Source: Clostridiaceae bacterium (GTDB taxonomy: Bacteria > Bacillota > Clostridia > Oscillospirales > Acutalibacteraceae). From it: a stretch of DNA of 34,632 nt. Below the pieces are notes generated by a model. It was given only the letters and a program-made list of their open reading frames with translations. It did not search any database and had not been told where the DNA came from. Location of the stretch: positions 1 through 34,632 of the forward strand of contig JAEDHT010000019.1 of NCBI GenBank assembly GCA_016296885.1. The letters are read 5' to 3'. Shown here piece by piece: positions 25,840 through 34,535 of the stretch (its first letter is position 1; the number at the start of each line of letters is the position of its first letter). Both the position numbers and the translations under genes were made by a program.

Positions 25840-26928
25840 TTATAAATTCATATCTTTGACTTGTTTATATGTTTCCAAAAGCTCTTTATTAGAGTTAACA
25901 CCAATCTTATTGTAAATATTTTTGTTGTGGTACTTCAGTGTTTCTTCCTTGATACCTAACGTATCCACAATCTCTTTCGTATTAAGACGATTAATATAAG
26001 CTTCAACAATTTTTCGTTCCATTTGTGTAAGTACATTAAGACTAGCAACAAATATTTTTAAACGGTCTAAATTAACATCTGAAATATCATTAGGTTTAAC
26101 TACATTTTCTCCTGGATTTATTTCACCAATATAAGTGCCACTTTTTATGTTTTCTTTTTCTCTTTCCAATTCTATGAGCCGTTGGTTTTCACTTATCATG
26201 AGGTGAACACCTAATAGGAAGAGCTCACTGATAATATAAGAGATAGAAAGAATTTCAAAATCAATACTCACCAACTGCTCGATAAACCACACACCAATAT
26301 TTACAAACACTGCAATAGCAATAATAACAGCGTGTGCAGTGGTATCAATTGTCTTGTTTATAGTAGCACGTATAATAGCTGCTACCATAGCTGAGAAATA
26401 GCCAAGCAAATAAATTAGATATATAGAATGCCAAGGTCCATAGACTTTAACTAAAGTAGAAACTCCGTTTATAACCTCAAAGGAAACTTCTTTATAGTAA
26501 ATATCCAGATAACCCTGACTTGCCGCAATAAAGAATACAAATGTACTAATACAGAGTAATACTCCCGGCAGCCACTTTCTATACTTTGTGTTTGTAAAAT
26601 TTAATGTAATCATAAACATTGATAGTGGCAATAATACAGAGCCAAAATAAGCCACACGATTTGCAATAAGAGATTCTTCTAGTGAAGATGAAATTGCCAA
26701 ACAAAAATATCCAATGTTTACTACAAGTACAGAAGAAAATAGTAAAAGGAACCACACATTCTTTTTACGTACAAAAAAGCAATATCCTATCAGCAATAGC
26801 AAAGAAAGTACAGCGGTAACTCCATAAATAATGGTAAAACTCGCAGTTTTATCTCCAATCGGATTACAACCGGTTAGCCCAAAAATTAATAACAGTAATA
26901 TTGGAATACCGGAAAATAACTTTTTCAT
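25840..26928 (-). CDS. Seven-helix membrane protein with LuxR-type DNA-binding domain
   Basis: This 362-residue protein begins with a lipobox-like signal (LTGC, Cys21). About seven membrane helices follow between residues 31 and 250, resembling the HisKN_7TM sensor region of clostridial kinases. A charged linker (ENQRLIELEREKENIK) leads to a LuxR/GerE-type HTH at about residues 290-350 (LTQMERKIVEAYINRLNTKEIVDTLGIKEETLKYHNKNIYNKI). There is no kinase or receiver domain, so it looks like a one-component membrane-bound transcription factor. The outside N-terminus and seven helices would put the HTH in the cytoplasm. AGGAGA lies 6 nt before the ATG. The upstream lipoprotein gene is separated by a terminator, so it probably has its own promoter. 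Ligand and targets are unknown. Confidence 0.78.
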   Translation of the reverse strand: MKKLFSGIPILLLLIFGLTGCNPIGDKTASFTIIYGVTAVLSLLLLIGYCFFVRKKNVWFLLLFSSVLVVNIGYFCLAISSSLEESLIANRVAYFGSVLLPLSMFMITLNFTNTKYRKWLPGVLLCISTFVFFIAASQGYLDIYYKEVSFEVINGVSTLVKVYGPWHSIYLIYLLGYFSAMVAAIIRATINKTIDTTAHAVIIAIAVFVNIGVWFIEQLVSIDFEILSISYIISELFLLGVHLMISENQRLIELEREKENIKSGTYIGEINPGENVVKPNDISDVNLDRLKIFVASLNVLTQMERKIVEAYINRLNTKEIVDTLGIKEETLKYHNKNIYNKIGVNSNKELLETYKQVKDMNL

Positions 26929-27013
26929 AAAATCTCTCCTGTAGCCATCTTTTACTTTTTAATTATATTACAATATTTAAACTCAGTCAAGATTGTGACT
27001 TGCTTAAATAGAT

Positions 27014-27048
27014 AAATGCCAAGTAAACCCGAATTTTACTTGGCATTT
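27014..27048 (-). terminator. Terminator after the lipoprotein gene
   Basis: A perfect 14-bp stem (27014-27027 with 27035-27048) closes a 7-nt loop. On the minus strand it is followed by an interrupted T-rich tract. It separates the lipoprotein gene from the membrane LuxR gene. Confidence 0.75.
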
Positions 27049-27091
27049 ATTATTTCTTTATAAGAAAAGGTTATATTAAACTAAAATAAAA

Positions 27092-28555
27092 TTAGAAGCC
27101 TTTAATGCAAAATGCAACTAGTTCTTCTGCAGACTCATCACTTCGTTCTTCAGTCATTATTACAAATATACTTCCATCCTCTTGCTTGGTACCACTGCAG
27201 AACCAAGGATATGATGTTCCGAATAAATCAGAATCTTCAGCTTCGCCGATATACTTTCCGTCTTTGTTCCAAAGAACGACTGTGCGCATATTTCCATCGA
27301 GTCCGATAAAACCGTTAGATGTCTCTGTTATATATGTAATGCTTCCTAAACCTTCACCATCAGCATCTGCTAATGTGTATTTAAGCTTACCGTCTTTGTC
27401 ATACACAAAAACTTTATGACCACTATCATCAGCAGCTGAGCCACATACATATATGTATTTATCATCTACTACTAAATGCATAATAGATTCAACCTCAGCA
27501 AATGTCATTGGTGATGTAGTGAGTGTTCCGTCAGCAATAGTTATCTTTTCACATTCTGAGCCTGAGAACCAGCTAATACCCCATTTCCCAGAAGTATGCA
27601 TAGCCACATAATCAGGGCCCTCATAAGATGCTGTAACAACGCCATCCTTCATTGATACTAATGGGCTCATATGTCCTGAAACACAAATTGAACCATCATC
27701 AGTTGCTTGTACATAATCATATTCATCATCAAGAGCTATTTCTTTATCGAAGGTAAGCTTTGTTCCATCAAATGAATATTGATTTAATACACCGTCATTT
27801 ATCATATAAACCTTGTCACCAACAACGGCTACATCGTGATCAAATGTTTCAGTTGTTATTATGCAATCGTCAATTGATACCCACTTACTATCAATGGTAT
27901 AAGTTCCAACAACTACTTTGTGATCTTCTGTACTAAATGGTTCACCCTCCCAATACCAAGGACCATCTACATTTCCTGTATCTGTGAGATTGATAGTGAG
28001 ACCTGAAAGCAGTTCACCTATGCGCTTGTCTTCTTTATCTCCGATAACCTCAATAAATACGGTAGCGCCTGCACCCTCCACACGGTTAAAATATCTTATG
28101 CAAGGTTCTCCCCAATAGTTACCTTCCTGCATTAAACAATCTACTCCGCCAACCTTGGTAAATTCGTATGCATTATTTACCTTATATTCATATTGGTCGA
28201 AGCCATAGCTTGTTAAATAGCTACGGAAAGAATCAGGGTCATCTATAGACACACGTATCTCTGCATTTAATATGTATGAATCTTCCCCATCGGGAACTGT
28301 TAATACAATACTTGATCCTTCTTCGTCGTCTTGGAAATCATCTTCCTCGTAAGTCCAAACGGTTGAATCATACTTTAATGTCCAATGAGTTGTTTCAAGT
28401 GTGCTTAATTCTCCGGTAGCATCAGTTGTAGACTTAGAGGATGTCGTATCACTCTCAATTTTACTGTTGTTGTCTTTTTTGTCACCACCACAGGCTGCAA
28501 GTGACAAAATCATAAGGAATGTTAGGATTAATGCTAAAATTTTGTTTTTCTTCAT
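27092..28555 (-). CDS. Lipoprotein with propeller-like C-terminal half
   Basis: This 487-residue protein has a lipoprotein signal (LAAC, Cys22), then a Ser/Thr/Asp/Lys linker to about residue 52. A globular acidic domain follows (about 53-195; THWTLKYDSTVWTYEEDD, with YGFDQYEYKVNNAYEFTKVGGVDCLMQEG). The second half (about 200-487) has short repeating strands such as VVGDKVYMINDGVLNQYSFDG, YIYVCGSAADDSGHKVFVYDKDGK and VVLWNKDGKYIGEAED. This suggests a beta propeller outside the cell. AAGGGGGG lies 9 nt before the ATG. It follows the dockerin gene by 81 bp on the same strand, and the intervening hairpin is only a weak terminator. I do not recognise a named family. A role in ligand capture or in sensing for the nearby regulators is a guess. 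Confidence 0.7.
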   Translation of the reverse strand: MKKNKILALILTFLMILSLAACGGDKKDNNSKIESDTTSSKSTTDATGELSTLETTHWTLKYDSTVWTYEEDDFQDDEEGSSIVLTVPDGEDSYILNAEIRVSIDDPDSFRSYLTSYGFDQYEYKVNNAYEFTKVGGVDCLMQEGNYWGEPCIRYFNRVEGAGATVFIEVIGDKEDKRIGELLSGLTINLTDTGNVDGPWYWEGEPFSTEDHKVVVGTYTIDSKWVSIDDCIITTETFDHDVAVVGDKVYMINDGVLNQYSFDGTKLTFDKEIALDDEYDYVQATDDGSICVSGHMSPLVSMKDGVVTASYEGPDYVAMHTSGKWGISWFSGSECEKITIADGTLTTSPMTFAEVESIMHLVVDDKYIYVCGSAADDSGHKVFVYDKDGKLKYTLADADGEGLGSITYITETSNGFIGLDGNMRTVVLWNKDGKYIGEAEDSDLFGTSYPWFCSGTKQEDGSIFVIMTEERSDESAEELVAFCIKGF

Positions 28556-28586
28556 TTAGGTTTCCCCCCTTAAAAATTTATCTTAA

Positions 28587-28623
28587 GGAGGGTGACAATA
28601 GTTTAATTTTTTTATCACCCTCG
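28587..28623 (-). terminator. Hairpin between the dockerin and lipoprotein genes
   Basis: AGGGTGA (28589-28595) pairs with TCACCCT (28615-28621), with further outer pairing of CTTAAG (28582-28587) and CTTTAAG (28624-28630). The T-run on the minus strand is weak, so it may act as an attenuator or RNA stabiliser that lets some transcripts continue into the lipoprotein gene. Confidence 0.45.
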
Positions 28624-28636
28624 CTTTAAGTTGTAA

Positions 28637-31453
28637 TTACTTTTTGTCAAAAGAACTAATTAGCTTTGCAATGTACTTTTGAATCAAAACAACGTCTTCC
28701 ATAGTTATTTTTTCATCAAAATTAACATCAGCCGCTAATTTTTCATTATCTTTTAACTCTACAAGCTTTGCTATTTCTTTTTGAATCAAAACAACGTCTT
28801 CCATAGTTATTTTTTCATCACCGTTTACATCGCCACGCATAATCTCTTCTTCAGATGAAACACATTCAAATGTCATAGAAATAACAGCTTCTGTTCCGTT
28901 TGTGCTTTCAGCAGTAACTTCTTGTCCGTTTAATAAAAACTGTGTTTTTTCCGTAAACAGATAACCGTCTGTAGTTATAAATTTAACTTGCACACTATAT
29001 GTTTTTCCTGCCTCGAATGTATCACGTTCATTTAAGTGAGTTTCGTTGTTTCCTTCTACGCACCAATATTCTATAGATGCAGAATAGTTTTCGTTTTTGG
29101 GTACGCTTACAACCATATTAGGGATATTACCAGCCACAGGATTAACAATAGTAGCTTGAGTTGAAGAAACAATATTATTGGATACTGTAACAACACAGCT
29201 TCCTTCCCTTCCGCTGTCGTTATGTGTTGCTGTAATGACAACAATTCCTTCTTCTATTGCTGTTACATTACCACTTTCATCTACTGTTGCAATAGCCTCA
29301 TTACTACTTTTCCAAGTAAAATCAGCTGTTGCATCAGCATTAGCAGGAAAAACGGTAGCCGTAAGCTTAGTAGAGCTGCCGGATACCAATCCAATATTAT
29401 CAGGTGATACTGTTACACCCTCAACCAGTGCCGATATGGTAGGATATACTATAACTTTATAGCTTGTCATCTGTATTTTCACGTTATTTGATTTTTTAAC
29501 AACAAACAAATATACATTGCTATACATATTATTTGCATCTTCCGGAATTTCCGCTAAAGCAGTAACTAAACCTGTGGTCGGATCTACCTTTAAATATTCG
29601 TTTTCGTCACCGAACTGCTCCGTACCTGTTGCTGTAGCTCGTACTTGTGTACATACTTGCCAAATCAAATCAAATTGTTCAGCTTCTTCAGCTGTTAATT
29701 CAGCACTTTGAGCATCATAATTTGGCATTGCACTGTCTCCCACTGTTAAGCCTAAATCAGGAATATCCTGCTCTAATTTAGGTTTAAGCATATTTGGTGG
29801 AAGCTCTTTGGGATCATATACAACTACTTGCCAAGTACCATAATTCATTGCTACATCATTATAATATGCACCAAACATTATTGCCCCGGTTGTATTCCCA
29901 GCCGTTATAGTAATGCTTTCAGGTAGTTGTGAACCCGAAACAATCTGGGAAGTTTCAGAAATTGTAATAAGCGAAGATGGATAAGGTGTTTTGAATTTAA
30001 AAGGGTTCCATTTATCAGCATCAAACGGATTCTTATTAACATTTATTGTTACACTCTCATTTATTGGAACATAAATTATGTTGCGTGATCCATAAGAGGT
30101 GTACCCTTCTAACTCTATGTTGTATAAATGGTTGGAGTCATTTAAATAAAGGGAACTATATGCAACATAGAAAGGATCGATTGACTTTGTAGGTGCAAAT
30201 CTTGTATAAACATAAACAATAGAATGAGACGGCAAGCCACTTATAGTATTTGTGTCTTTCGGGATAATATTAGATGTCCAATCTATTAAATTTTGTTGAG
30301 GTATCTCTGTTAGACTGTACACGTATTCTTGGTCATCTTGGCGATTAACAAGCTTAAATGATGTTGAATCTATTGAGCTAAGGCTAGGAATAATAGGATC
30401 TGCGGTATTTACTTTTTTCTCTACCGTCCTACCTTCACTAACAATCTCACCAATATAACCATCTGCAGAAACAACAAGTCGGACTTGCTTTCCTGTATCA
30501 TCTGCATTAGGAGTATATACTCTTGATGTTGCCTGTGCTATGTCATTCCATGTAGTACCATCTTCGCTTCCCTGCCACCTATAGTGAACTCTTTCTTTAT
30601 CAATCATACCTGCAGTACCAAAAAGTGATACTAAAATAGGTGTATCATAACGCACTGCAGAGACAAACATAATTCTACCAGTAAGGAACTCTGGGTCTTT
30701 TACTGTAAAAGGAATACTAACACCGTATGTATTCACACCATTTAAACCATTCGTCGGTTTTCCAATTGTAAAACTGTATGGTGTATTATTTGTAGAATCT
30801 AAGTATGCACGTGTGTTTTCATCTATCTTATAAGCTTCGTTTGTTTCAACATAAATTTTACAAACATACTCTCCCTTGGTAAATTTAGATGTTTCACTCA
30901 AAGCAGGATAAGACATTGTATCCGTTGCCGGGCCATACCATTCAATCTTTGAAACAGTATATTTCTCGTCTTCTGATGTAACACTGTAATCTGGAGTTCC
31001 CCCATAATATGGTTCTTTTAAACCTGATAAAACAATCTTTTTTAATGGCTCACGTTTGATAAATCGAAATTGAAAGACTTGAGAGTATGCCGTTTTGTTT
31101 CCACTGGTTACTTTGCAACGAAAAGGAATTTCACCATACCAATCGTTTTCATCAGCCCAACCAATATTACTTATGTATTGAAAATGAGGTGTTTTTGTTC
31201 CCTGATACGCTTGGTTATCGTCAAGATCTATCCATTCATCAAGGTAACCCTCAGCTTGCCACTGATACTTCAAATTGTCGCCTTTAACTTCAAGTTCTAC
31301 CTCTGCAGTTAAACCCTCATAAACAGAAAGGGCAGAATTTTTAACTATAATTATCGGCTCACCACCATCAGCAAATACTGTTGTGGGAATCAATCCTATG
31401 AGTATAATTAAAGATATTAAAATACTTATTGTGCATCGTGTTACTCTTTTCAT
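28637..31453 (-). CDS. Secreted multidomain protein with Big_2 domain and type I dockerin
   Basis: This 938-residue protein has a Sec signal peptide (cleavage near VFA-DG, residue 28). Two Ig-like regions with YQW/YRW motifs follow (about 33-135 and 290-345), then a long unrecognised middle. A bacterial Ig-like Big_2 domain lies at about 674-756 (VTVSPDNIGLVSGSSTKLTAT ending in VVTVSN). A further beta domain leads to a type I dockerin at residues 874-938. Both dockerin halves have a calcium loop followed by a helix (DVNGDEKITMEDVVLIQK and DVNFDEKITMEDVVLIQK). No glycoside hydrolase or carbohydrate-binding domain was recognised. A dockerin docks to a cohesin on a scaffold, but no cohesin is present here. 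GAGGAG precedes the ATG by 11 nt. It is divergent from the signalling operon. Confidence 0.88.
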   Translation of the reverse strand: MKRVTRCTISILISLIILIGLIPTTVFADGGEPIIIVKNSALSVYEGLTAEVELEVKGDNLKYQWQAEGYLDEWIDLDDNQAYQGTKTPHFQYISNIGWADENDWYGEIPFRCKVTSGNKTAYSQVFQFRFIKREPLKKIVLSGLKEPYYGGTPDYSVTSEDEKYTVSKIEWYGPATDTMSYPALSETSKFTKGEYVCKIYVETNEAYKIDENTRAYLDSTNNTPYSFTIGKPTNGLNGVNTYGVSIPFTVKDPEFLTGRIMFVSAVRYDTPILVSLFGTAGMIDKERVHYRWQGSEDGTTWNDIAQATSRVYTPNADDTGKQVRLVVSADGYIGEIVSEGRTVEKKVNTADPIIPSLSSIDSTSFKLVNRQDDQEYVYSLTEIPQQNLIDWTSNIIPKDTNTISGLPSHSIVYVYTRFAPTKSIDPFYVAYSSLYLNDSNHLYNIELEGYTSYGSRNIIYVPINESVTINVNKNPFDADKWNPFKFKTPYPSSLITISETSQIVSGSQLPESITITAGNTTGAIMFGAYYNDVAMNYGTWQVVVYDPKELPPNMLKPKLEQDIPDLGLTVGDSAMPNYDAQSAELTAEEAEQFDLIWQVCTQVRATATGTEQFGDENEYLKVDPTTGLVTALAEIPEDANNMYSNVYLFVVKKSNNVKIQMTSYKVIVYPTISALVEGVTVSPDNIGLVSGSSTKLTATVFPANADATADFTWKSSNEAIATVDESGNVTAIEEGIVVITATHNDSGREGSCVVTVSNNIVSSTQATIVNPVAGNIPNMVVSVPKNENYSASIEYWCVEGNNETHLNERDTFEAGKTYSVQVKFITTDGYLFTEKTQFLLNGQEVTAESTNGTEAVISMTFECVSSEEEIMRGDVNGDEKITMEDVVLIQKEIAKLVELKDNEKLAADVNFDEKITMEDVVLIQKYIAKLISSFDKK
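28677..28820 (-). repeat. Two identical 42-bp direct repeats encoding the dockerin halves
   Basis: Positions 28677-28718 and 28779-28820 are identical at every base and lie 102 bp apart. They encode the same DEKITMEDVVLIQK in both calcium-binding halves. Identity at synonymous positions points to recent duplication or gene conversion. Confidence 0.9.
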
Positions 31454-31504
31454 TTGTATTTAGACTCCTCTCATAATTTATAAAACTTTATCCTAATTTA
31501 TTGC

Positions 31505-31533
31505 ATTATATCATAATCCCCCCCCAATACTAT
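31505..31533 (-). promoter_or_regulatory. Candidate dockerin-gene promoter with a G8 tract in the spacer
   Basis: On the minus strand a perfect TATAAT (31505-31510) lies about 50 bp before the dockerin ATG. Eight consecutive G (31518-31525) sit 7 bp upstream of it, inside the spacer. At 17 bp spacing the -35 site would be ATAGTA (31528-31533), which is poor. The promoter probably needs an activator or depends on tract length. Confidence 0.45.
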
Positions 31534-31570
31534 TACTACTTTACCAGTATAAAACATTTTTTTGGTTTTA

Positions 31571-31594
31571 ACATCATACTTTAGTGCAAACTTT
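31571..31594 (+). repeat. Left copy of a 24-bp inverted repeat flanking the signalling operon
   Basis: This copy begins ACATCATACTTTAGTGCAAA and ends CTTT. The reverse complement of 34584-34607 matches it at 23 of 24 positions (one A/G difference). It is centred about 45 bp upstream of the TATAAT at 31628 and about 130 bp upstream of the dockerin start, which fits a shared operator. Confidence 0.8.
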
Positions 31595-31627
31595 TGAAAT
31601 AAAGCTTTATTTTCTGTTTTTATCTGT

Positions 31628-31633
31628 TATAAT
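31628..31633 (+). promoter_or_regulatory. -10 box of the signalling operon
   Basis: A perfect TATAAT sits 25 bp before the ATG at 31659. No good -35 hexamer exists at 16-18 bp, so transcription may depend on an activator bound upstream, for which the repeat at 31571-31594 is the natural candidate. Confidence 0.5.
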
Positions 31634-31658
31634 AAATAAAGAAAAGAGGTGTTTTGCA

Positions 31659-32864
31659 ATGGTAAGGTCATATAAAAAATCTGCTCCATATATCATTGGT
31701 GCAGGAATTCTAATAATAGTAGATTTACTAATATATACTCAATTTAAACTTAGCTATCTTTTGGCAACACTTATAAATGTTATACATATCTCTTTTCTTG
31801 CTTTTTGGTGTATATCAATCCAAAATCGTGTCGTTAACTCATATATACGGCGATTATTAATCATTGTGAATGCTATTTTGATGTTTTATTTACCAATTTA
31901 TAATTATAAACAGCGTTTTACGGAAATAATTTGTTTAATTATTGTTCTTATAATAGAAAGTGCAATACAAATTAAGATAATTTCCACTAACACTATTTTT
32001 CCTGAAGTCATAGACGCTATGACGATATCTGTACTAATTGTTGATGACGAATATCATCCTCACTACATGTCTGCTAAAGCTTTACATATAACAGAAGAAC
32101 AAATAAAAAAATCTGAAAATAAAACAGTCAATATAGGAATGACATTACTTCATAATTCACAAATACATGGTGGTAAAGTACTCTGGCAAGATGACATAAC
32201 AGAGCTAAATATACTGATGGAACGTTTGCAAGACACGCAGGAACAACTTAGTGAAGAAAATACTCTTTTACAAGCTGAACTCGATTTAAAAGAGCGTCAT
32301 ATTAAGGCAGACGAAAAAAACCGTCTATATGACCGTATTGCAAAGGAAGTAGAACCCCAGCTTATTAAAATTGACAATCTTTTAAATCAAATTGATAATG
32401 AACCTCACAATATACGCAATCTAATGGTCAAGGTTTGTGTTATCGGTTCGTATGTTAAGCGTCGTGGAAACCTTTTGCTTATTGGTGAGGAAAACAACAA
32501 TATTTTTGCAAAAGAATTAGAATACTGTATTCATGAATCACTGGATAATTTGCGTCTTGGCAATGTTTTTACTGCTTTTGACAGCGAGTGCGACGGAAAG
32601 CTTCCTTCAGAGTATATCATTGCACTCTATGACCTTTATGAAAATTTGGTTGAAAATCTTTTGGATAGTATTACAGCAATGATGATTAACCTTAACTGTT
32701 CAAACGGAAAACTCAAAATGAATATACAAATGGGTTGCGAACAAGTTATTGCACATCAAATACTATCTAATATATCTCTTGATTGCGGAATGTTTTGCTA
32801 CACTATTCAGGATGAAGATGTTATTATCGATATCTTGGTTTCCGAAGGTGGTGTATGCACATAA
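31659..32864 (+). CDS. Membrane sensor protein with degenerate histidine-kinase core
   Basis: I place the start at the ATG at 31659 (401 residues), which has AAGAGG 9 nt upstream. A GTG start at 31584 is open but would lie upstream of the -10 box. Four helices (about residues 11-28, 33-53, 65-81, 88-108) are followed by a PAS-like segment (VIDAMTISVLIVDDEYHP ... GGKVLWQDDITELN). A coiled coil spans about 190-240. YDRIAKEVEPQLIKI then lies where an H-box would be, but lacks the phosphorylatable histidine. The ENLVENLLDSITAMMI segment resembles an N-box, but no glycine-rich ATP boxes follow. It therefore looks like a pseudokinase partner of the real kinase encoded next, whose ATG lies 10 bp inside this gene's end. 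Confidence 0.75.
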   Translation: MVRSYKKSAPYIIGAGILIIVDLLIYTQFKLSYLLATLINVIHISFLAFWCISIQNRVVNSYIRRLLIIVNAILMFYLPIYNYKQRFTEIICLIIVLIIESAIQIKIISTNTIFPEVIDAMTISVLIVDDEYHPHYMSAKALHITEEQIKKSENKTVNIGMTLLHNSQIHGGKVLWQDDITELNILMERLQDTQEQLSEENTLLQAELDLKERHIKADEKNRLYDRIAKEVEPQLIKIDNLLNQIDNEPHNIRNLMVKVCVIGSYVKRRGNLLLIGEENNNIFAKELEYCIHESLDNLRLGNVFTAFDSECDGKLPSEYIIALYDLYENLVENLLDSITAMMINLNCSNGKLKMNIQMGCEQVIAHQILSNISLDCGMFCYTIQDEDVIIDILVSEGGVCT

Positions 32865-33907
32865 TGAATCATCCATTTTCAATTTTAATTATAATTTTGA
32901 TAATAATTTTCTTTATATTTATTTTAATTAGAGAAAATGTATTTTTTAAAAAAACTATTACGCGTTCATCAATTAAAGAAAGTCTTGACAAATTAAATGT
33001 GGGTCTTTGCTTTTCTCATGAAAATGGAATGATAATTTTAAACAATCAGTGTATGAGTAAGCTGTGTCACACTATCATAGGCAGAGATTTTAAAAATGCT
33101 AATTCCCTTTGGGAAGTGTTGCTTCATGGTGAAATAAAGCTAAATATTGAACGTCTGTCAATAGGTAGTCGCCCTATTTTTCGTGTGCCAGATGGTTCAG
33201 TTTGGACATTTACACGTGAAGAGCTTAACGGAATTGTACAGCTATCAGCTACAGATACTACTCAAGTTTATGAAATAACAGAGGAATTAAGAGAAAGAAA
33301 TATCGAACTAGCTAGGCTTAATCTTCGTTTAAAAAAATATGGAGAAAATGTGGACGAGCTTACCCGTTCTAAAGAGCGAATCGAAACTAAAGCACGTATA
33401 CACAGCGAGTTAGGTCAAGCACTTCTCACTACACGACATTATTTTGTAGATGGTGACAATGCAAAAACACCACCCCTCGATATTTGGAAGCGTTGCATTG
33501 CACTGTTGAGAAAACAAGCAGAAATAAAAAACAACGAGCACTCGGTGGAGATGCTTTCAAGAGTAGCACGTGCAACAGGCATTACACTCTATATTGATGG
33601 AAAAATTCCAAAATATTTAAATATTAATAAACTCTTTGTCCAGGCATCAGCAGAAGCACTAACAAATGCAGTAAGACATGCCAATGCAAAAACACTTGAA
33701 ATTATGATTACAGAAATAGATGACACATTTACACTTTGCATTACTAACAGTGGTGAGTCTCCCAAAGGTGATATTATCGAAGGTGGCGGGCTTAGCTCCC
33801 TACGAAAAAAAGTGGAGGATTTAAATGGTGTAATGACTGTTGTTTGTAGGCCTAAATATATGCTTATTATCACAGTAGCAAAAGAAGAAGGTGATTTAGA
33901 TGATTAA
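32855..33907 (+). CDS. Sensor histidine kinase, NarL/LiaS type, single membrane helix
   Basis: This 350-residue protein has one N-terminal helix (residues 10-25). A PAS-like region follows (about 40-135; LNVGLCFSHENGMIILNNQ to VQLSATDTTQVYE), then a coiled coil (about 140-180). The HisKA_3-type H-box has His183 in ARIHSELGQALL. The HATPase has N-box EALTNAVRHANAKTLEI, G1-like CITNSGESP (Asn in place of the usual Asp) and G2 GGGLSSLRKKVEDLNG. It should autophosphorylate and transfer to the response regulator encoded next. The gene overlaps the upstream pseudokinase gene by 10 bp and the downstream regulator gene by 8 bp. With only one helix and almost no extracytoplasmic part, it probably relies on the four-helix partner for signal input. 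Confidence 0.82.
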   Translation: MHIMNHPFSILIIILIIIFFIFILIRENVFFKKTITRSSIKESLDKLNVGLCFSHENGMIILNNQCMSKLCHTIIGRDFKNANSLWEVLLHGEIKLNIERLSIGSRPIFRVPDGSVWTFTREELNGIVQLSATDTTQVYEITEELRERNIELARLNLRLKKYGENVDELTRSKERIETKARIHSELGQALLTTRHYFVDGDNAKTPPLDIWKRCIALLRKQAEIKNNEHSVEMLSRVARATGITLYIDGKIPKYLNINKLFVQASAEALTNAVRHANAKTLEIMITEIDDTFTLCITNSGESPKGDIIEGGGLSSLRKKVEDLNGVMTVVCRPKYMLIITVAKEEGDLDD

Positions 33908-34532
33908 TGTTTTAATCGTAGAAGACGACCCTATGGCTCGCCAACTTTTAGAAATTTATATATATAAAAGTGAAAAATATAATCTTGTGGAGTCGATTGA
34001 AAGTGCCATGTTTGCAGAAGTTTGTTGTCATACAAATAAGATCGATTTAATTCTTATGGATGTCTGCACAGCGATGAATTCAAGTGGAATTGACGCTGCT
34101 GAGAAAATAAAAAAGATATTTCCTAAAATTAAAATCATAATTATCACAAGTCAGCCCGAATGTAGTTTTATTGACCGTGCCAAAGAAGTGGGTGTTGATA
34201 GCTTTTGGTATAAAAGTGCAACAGCAGATGAGGTTATATCCGTAATGGATCGAACAGTAGCAGGTGAAAATGTATATCCTGATAACACCCCTATACTAAA
34301 TTTAGGGAATACACACAGTGGTACTTTTTCTGCCCGTGAACTTGAAGTTCTACGCGAGGTAGTTGCAGGTGAAACTGATACGGCTATAGCTGAAAAACTG
34401 TTCATGTCTATTAGAACAGTAAAGCAACACATTCAGTCAATGAGAGAAAAAACAGGCTTTCGAAATCGCACAGAACTTGCTGTTCGTGCAAGAGAATGCG
34501 GATTAGTCATAAATTATAAAAAACATGAATAA
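33900..34532 (+). CDS. NarL/LuxR-family response regulator
   Basis: This 210-residue regulator has an intact receiver domain: acidic pocket Glu8-Asp9-Asp10, phosphoacceptor Asp54 in LILMDVCTAM, IIITSQ with the conserved Thr/Ser, and Lys in FWYKSA. A short linker leads to a LuxR HTH at about residues 145-205 (FSARELEVLREVVAGETDTAIAEKLFMSIRTVKQHIQSMREKTG). It is the output of the upstream kinase and overlaps it by 8 bp. The inverted repeat on both sides of the operon is a candidate binding site. A terminator follows at once. Confidence 0.93.
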   Translation: MINVLIVEDDPMARQLLEIYIYKSEKYNLVESIESAMFAEVCCHTNKIDLILMDVCTAMNSSGIDAAEKIKKIFPKIKIIIITSQPECSFIDRAKEVGVDSFWYKSATADEVISVMDRTVAGENVYPDNTPILNLGNTHSGTFSARELEVLREVVAGETDTAIAEKLFMSIRTVKQHIQSMREKTGFRNRTELAVRARECGLVINYKKHE

Positions 34533-34535
34533 TGT

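Noticed and set aside
28564..28569. C6 run before the lipoprotein gene as a second phase-variable tract
   Set aside because: Six bases are too short to expect frequent slippage, and on the coding strand it simply forms the G-rich ribosome site.
31584..31658. GTG start at 31584 for the membrane sensor gene
   Set aside because: It would lie inside the inverted repeat and upstream of the TATAAT at 31628. The ATG at 31659 has a proper ribosome site.
25840..34532. Mobile element or defence island
   Set aside because: No recombinase, transposase, nuclease, toxin or phage protein was found. The inverted repeat alone does not show mobility.
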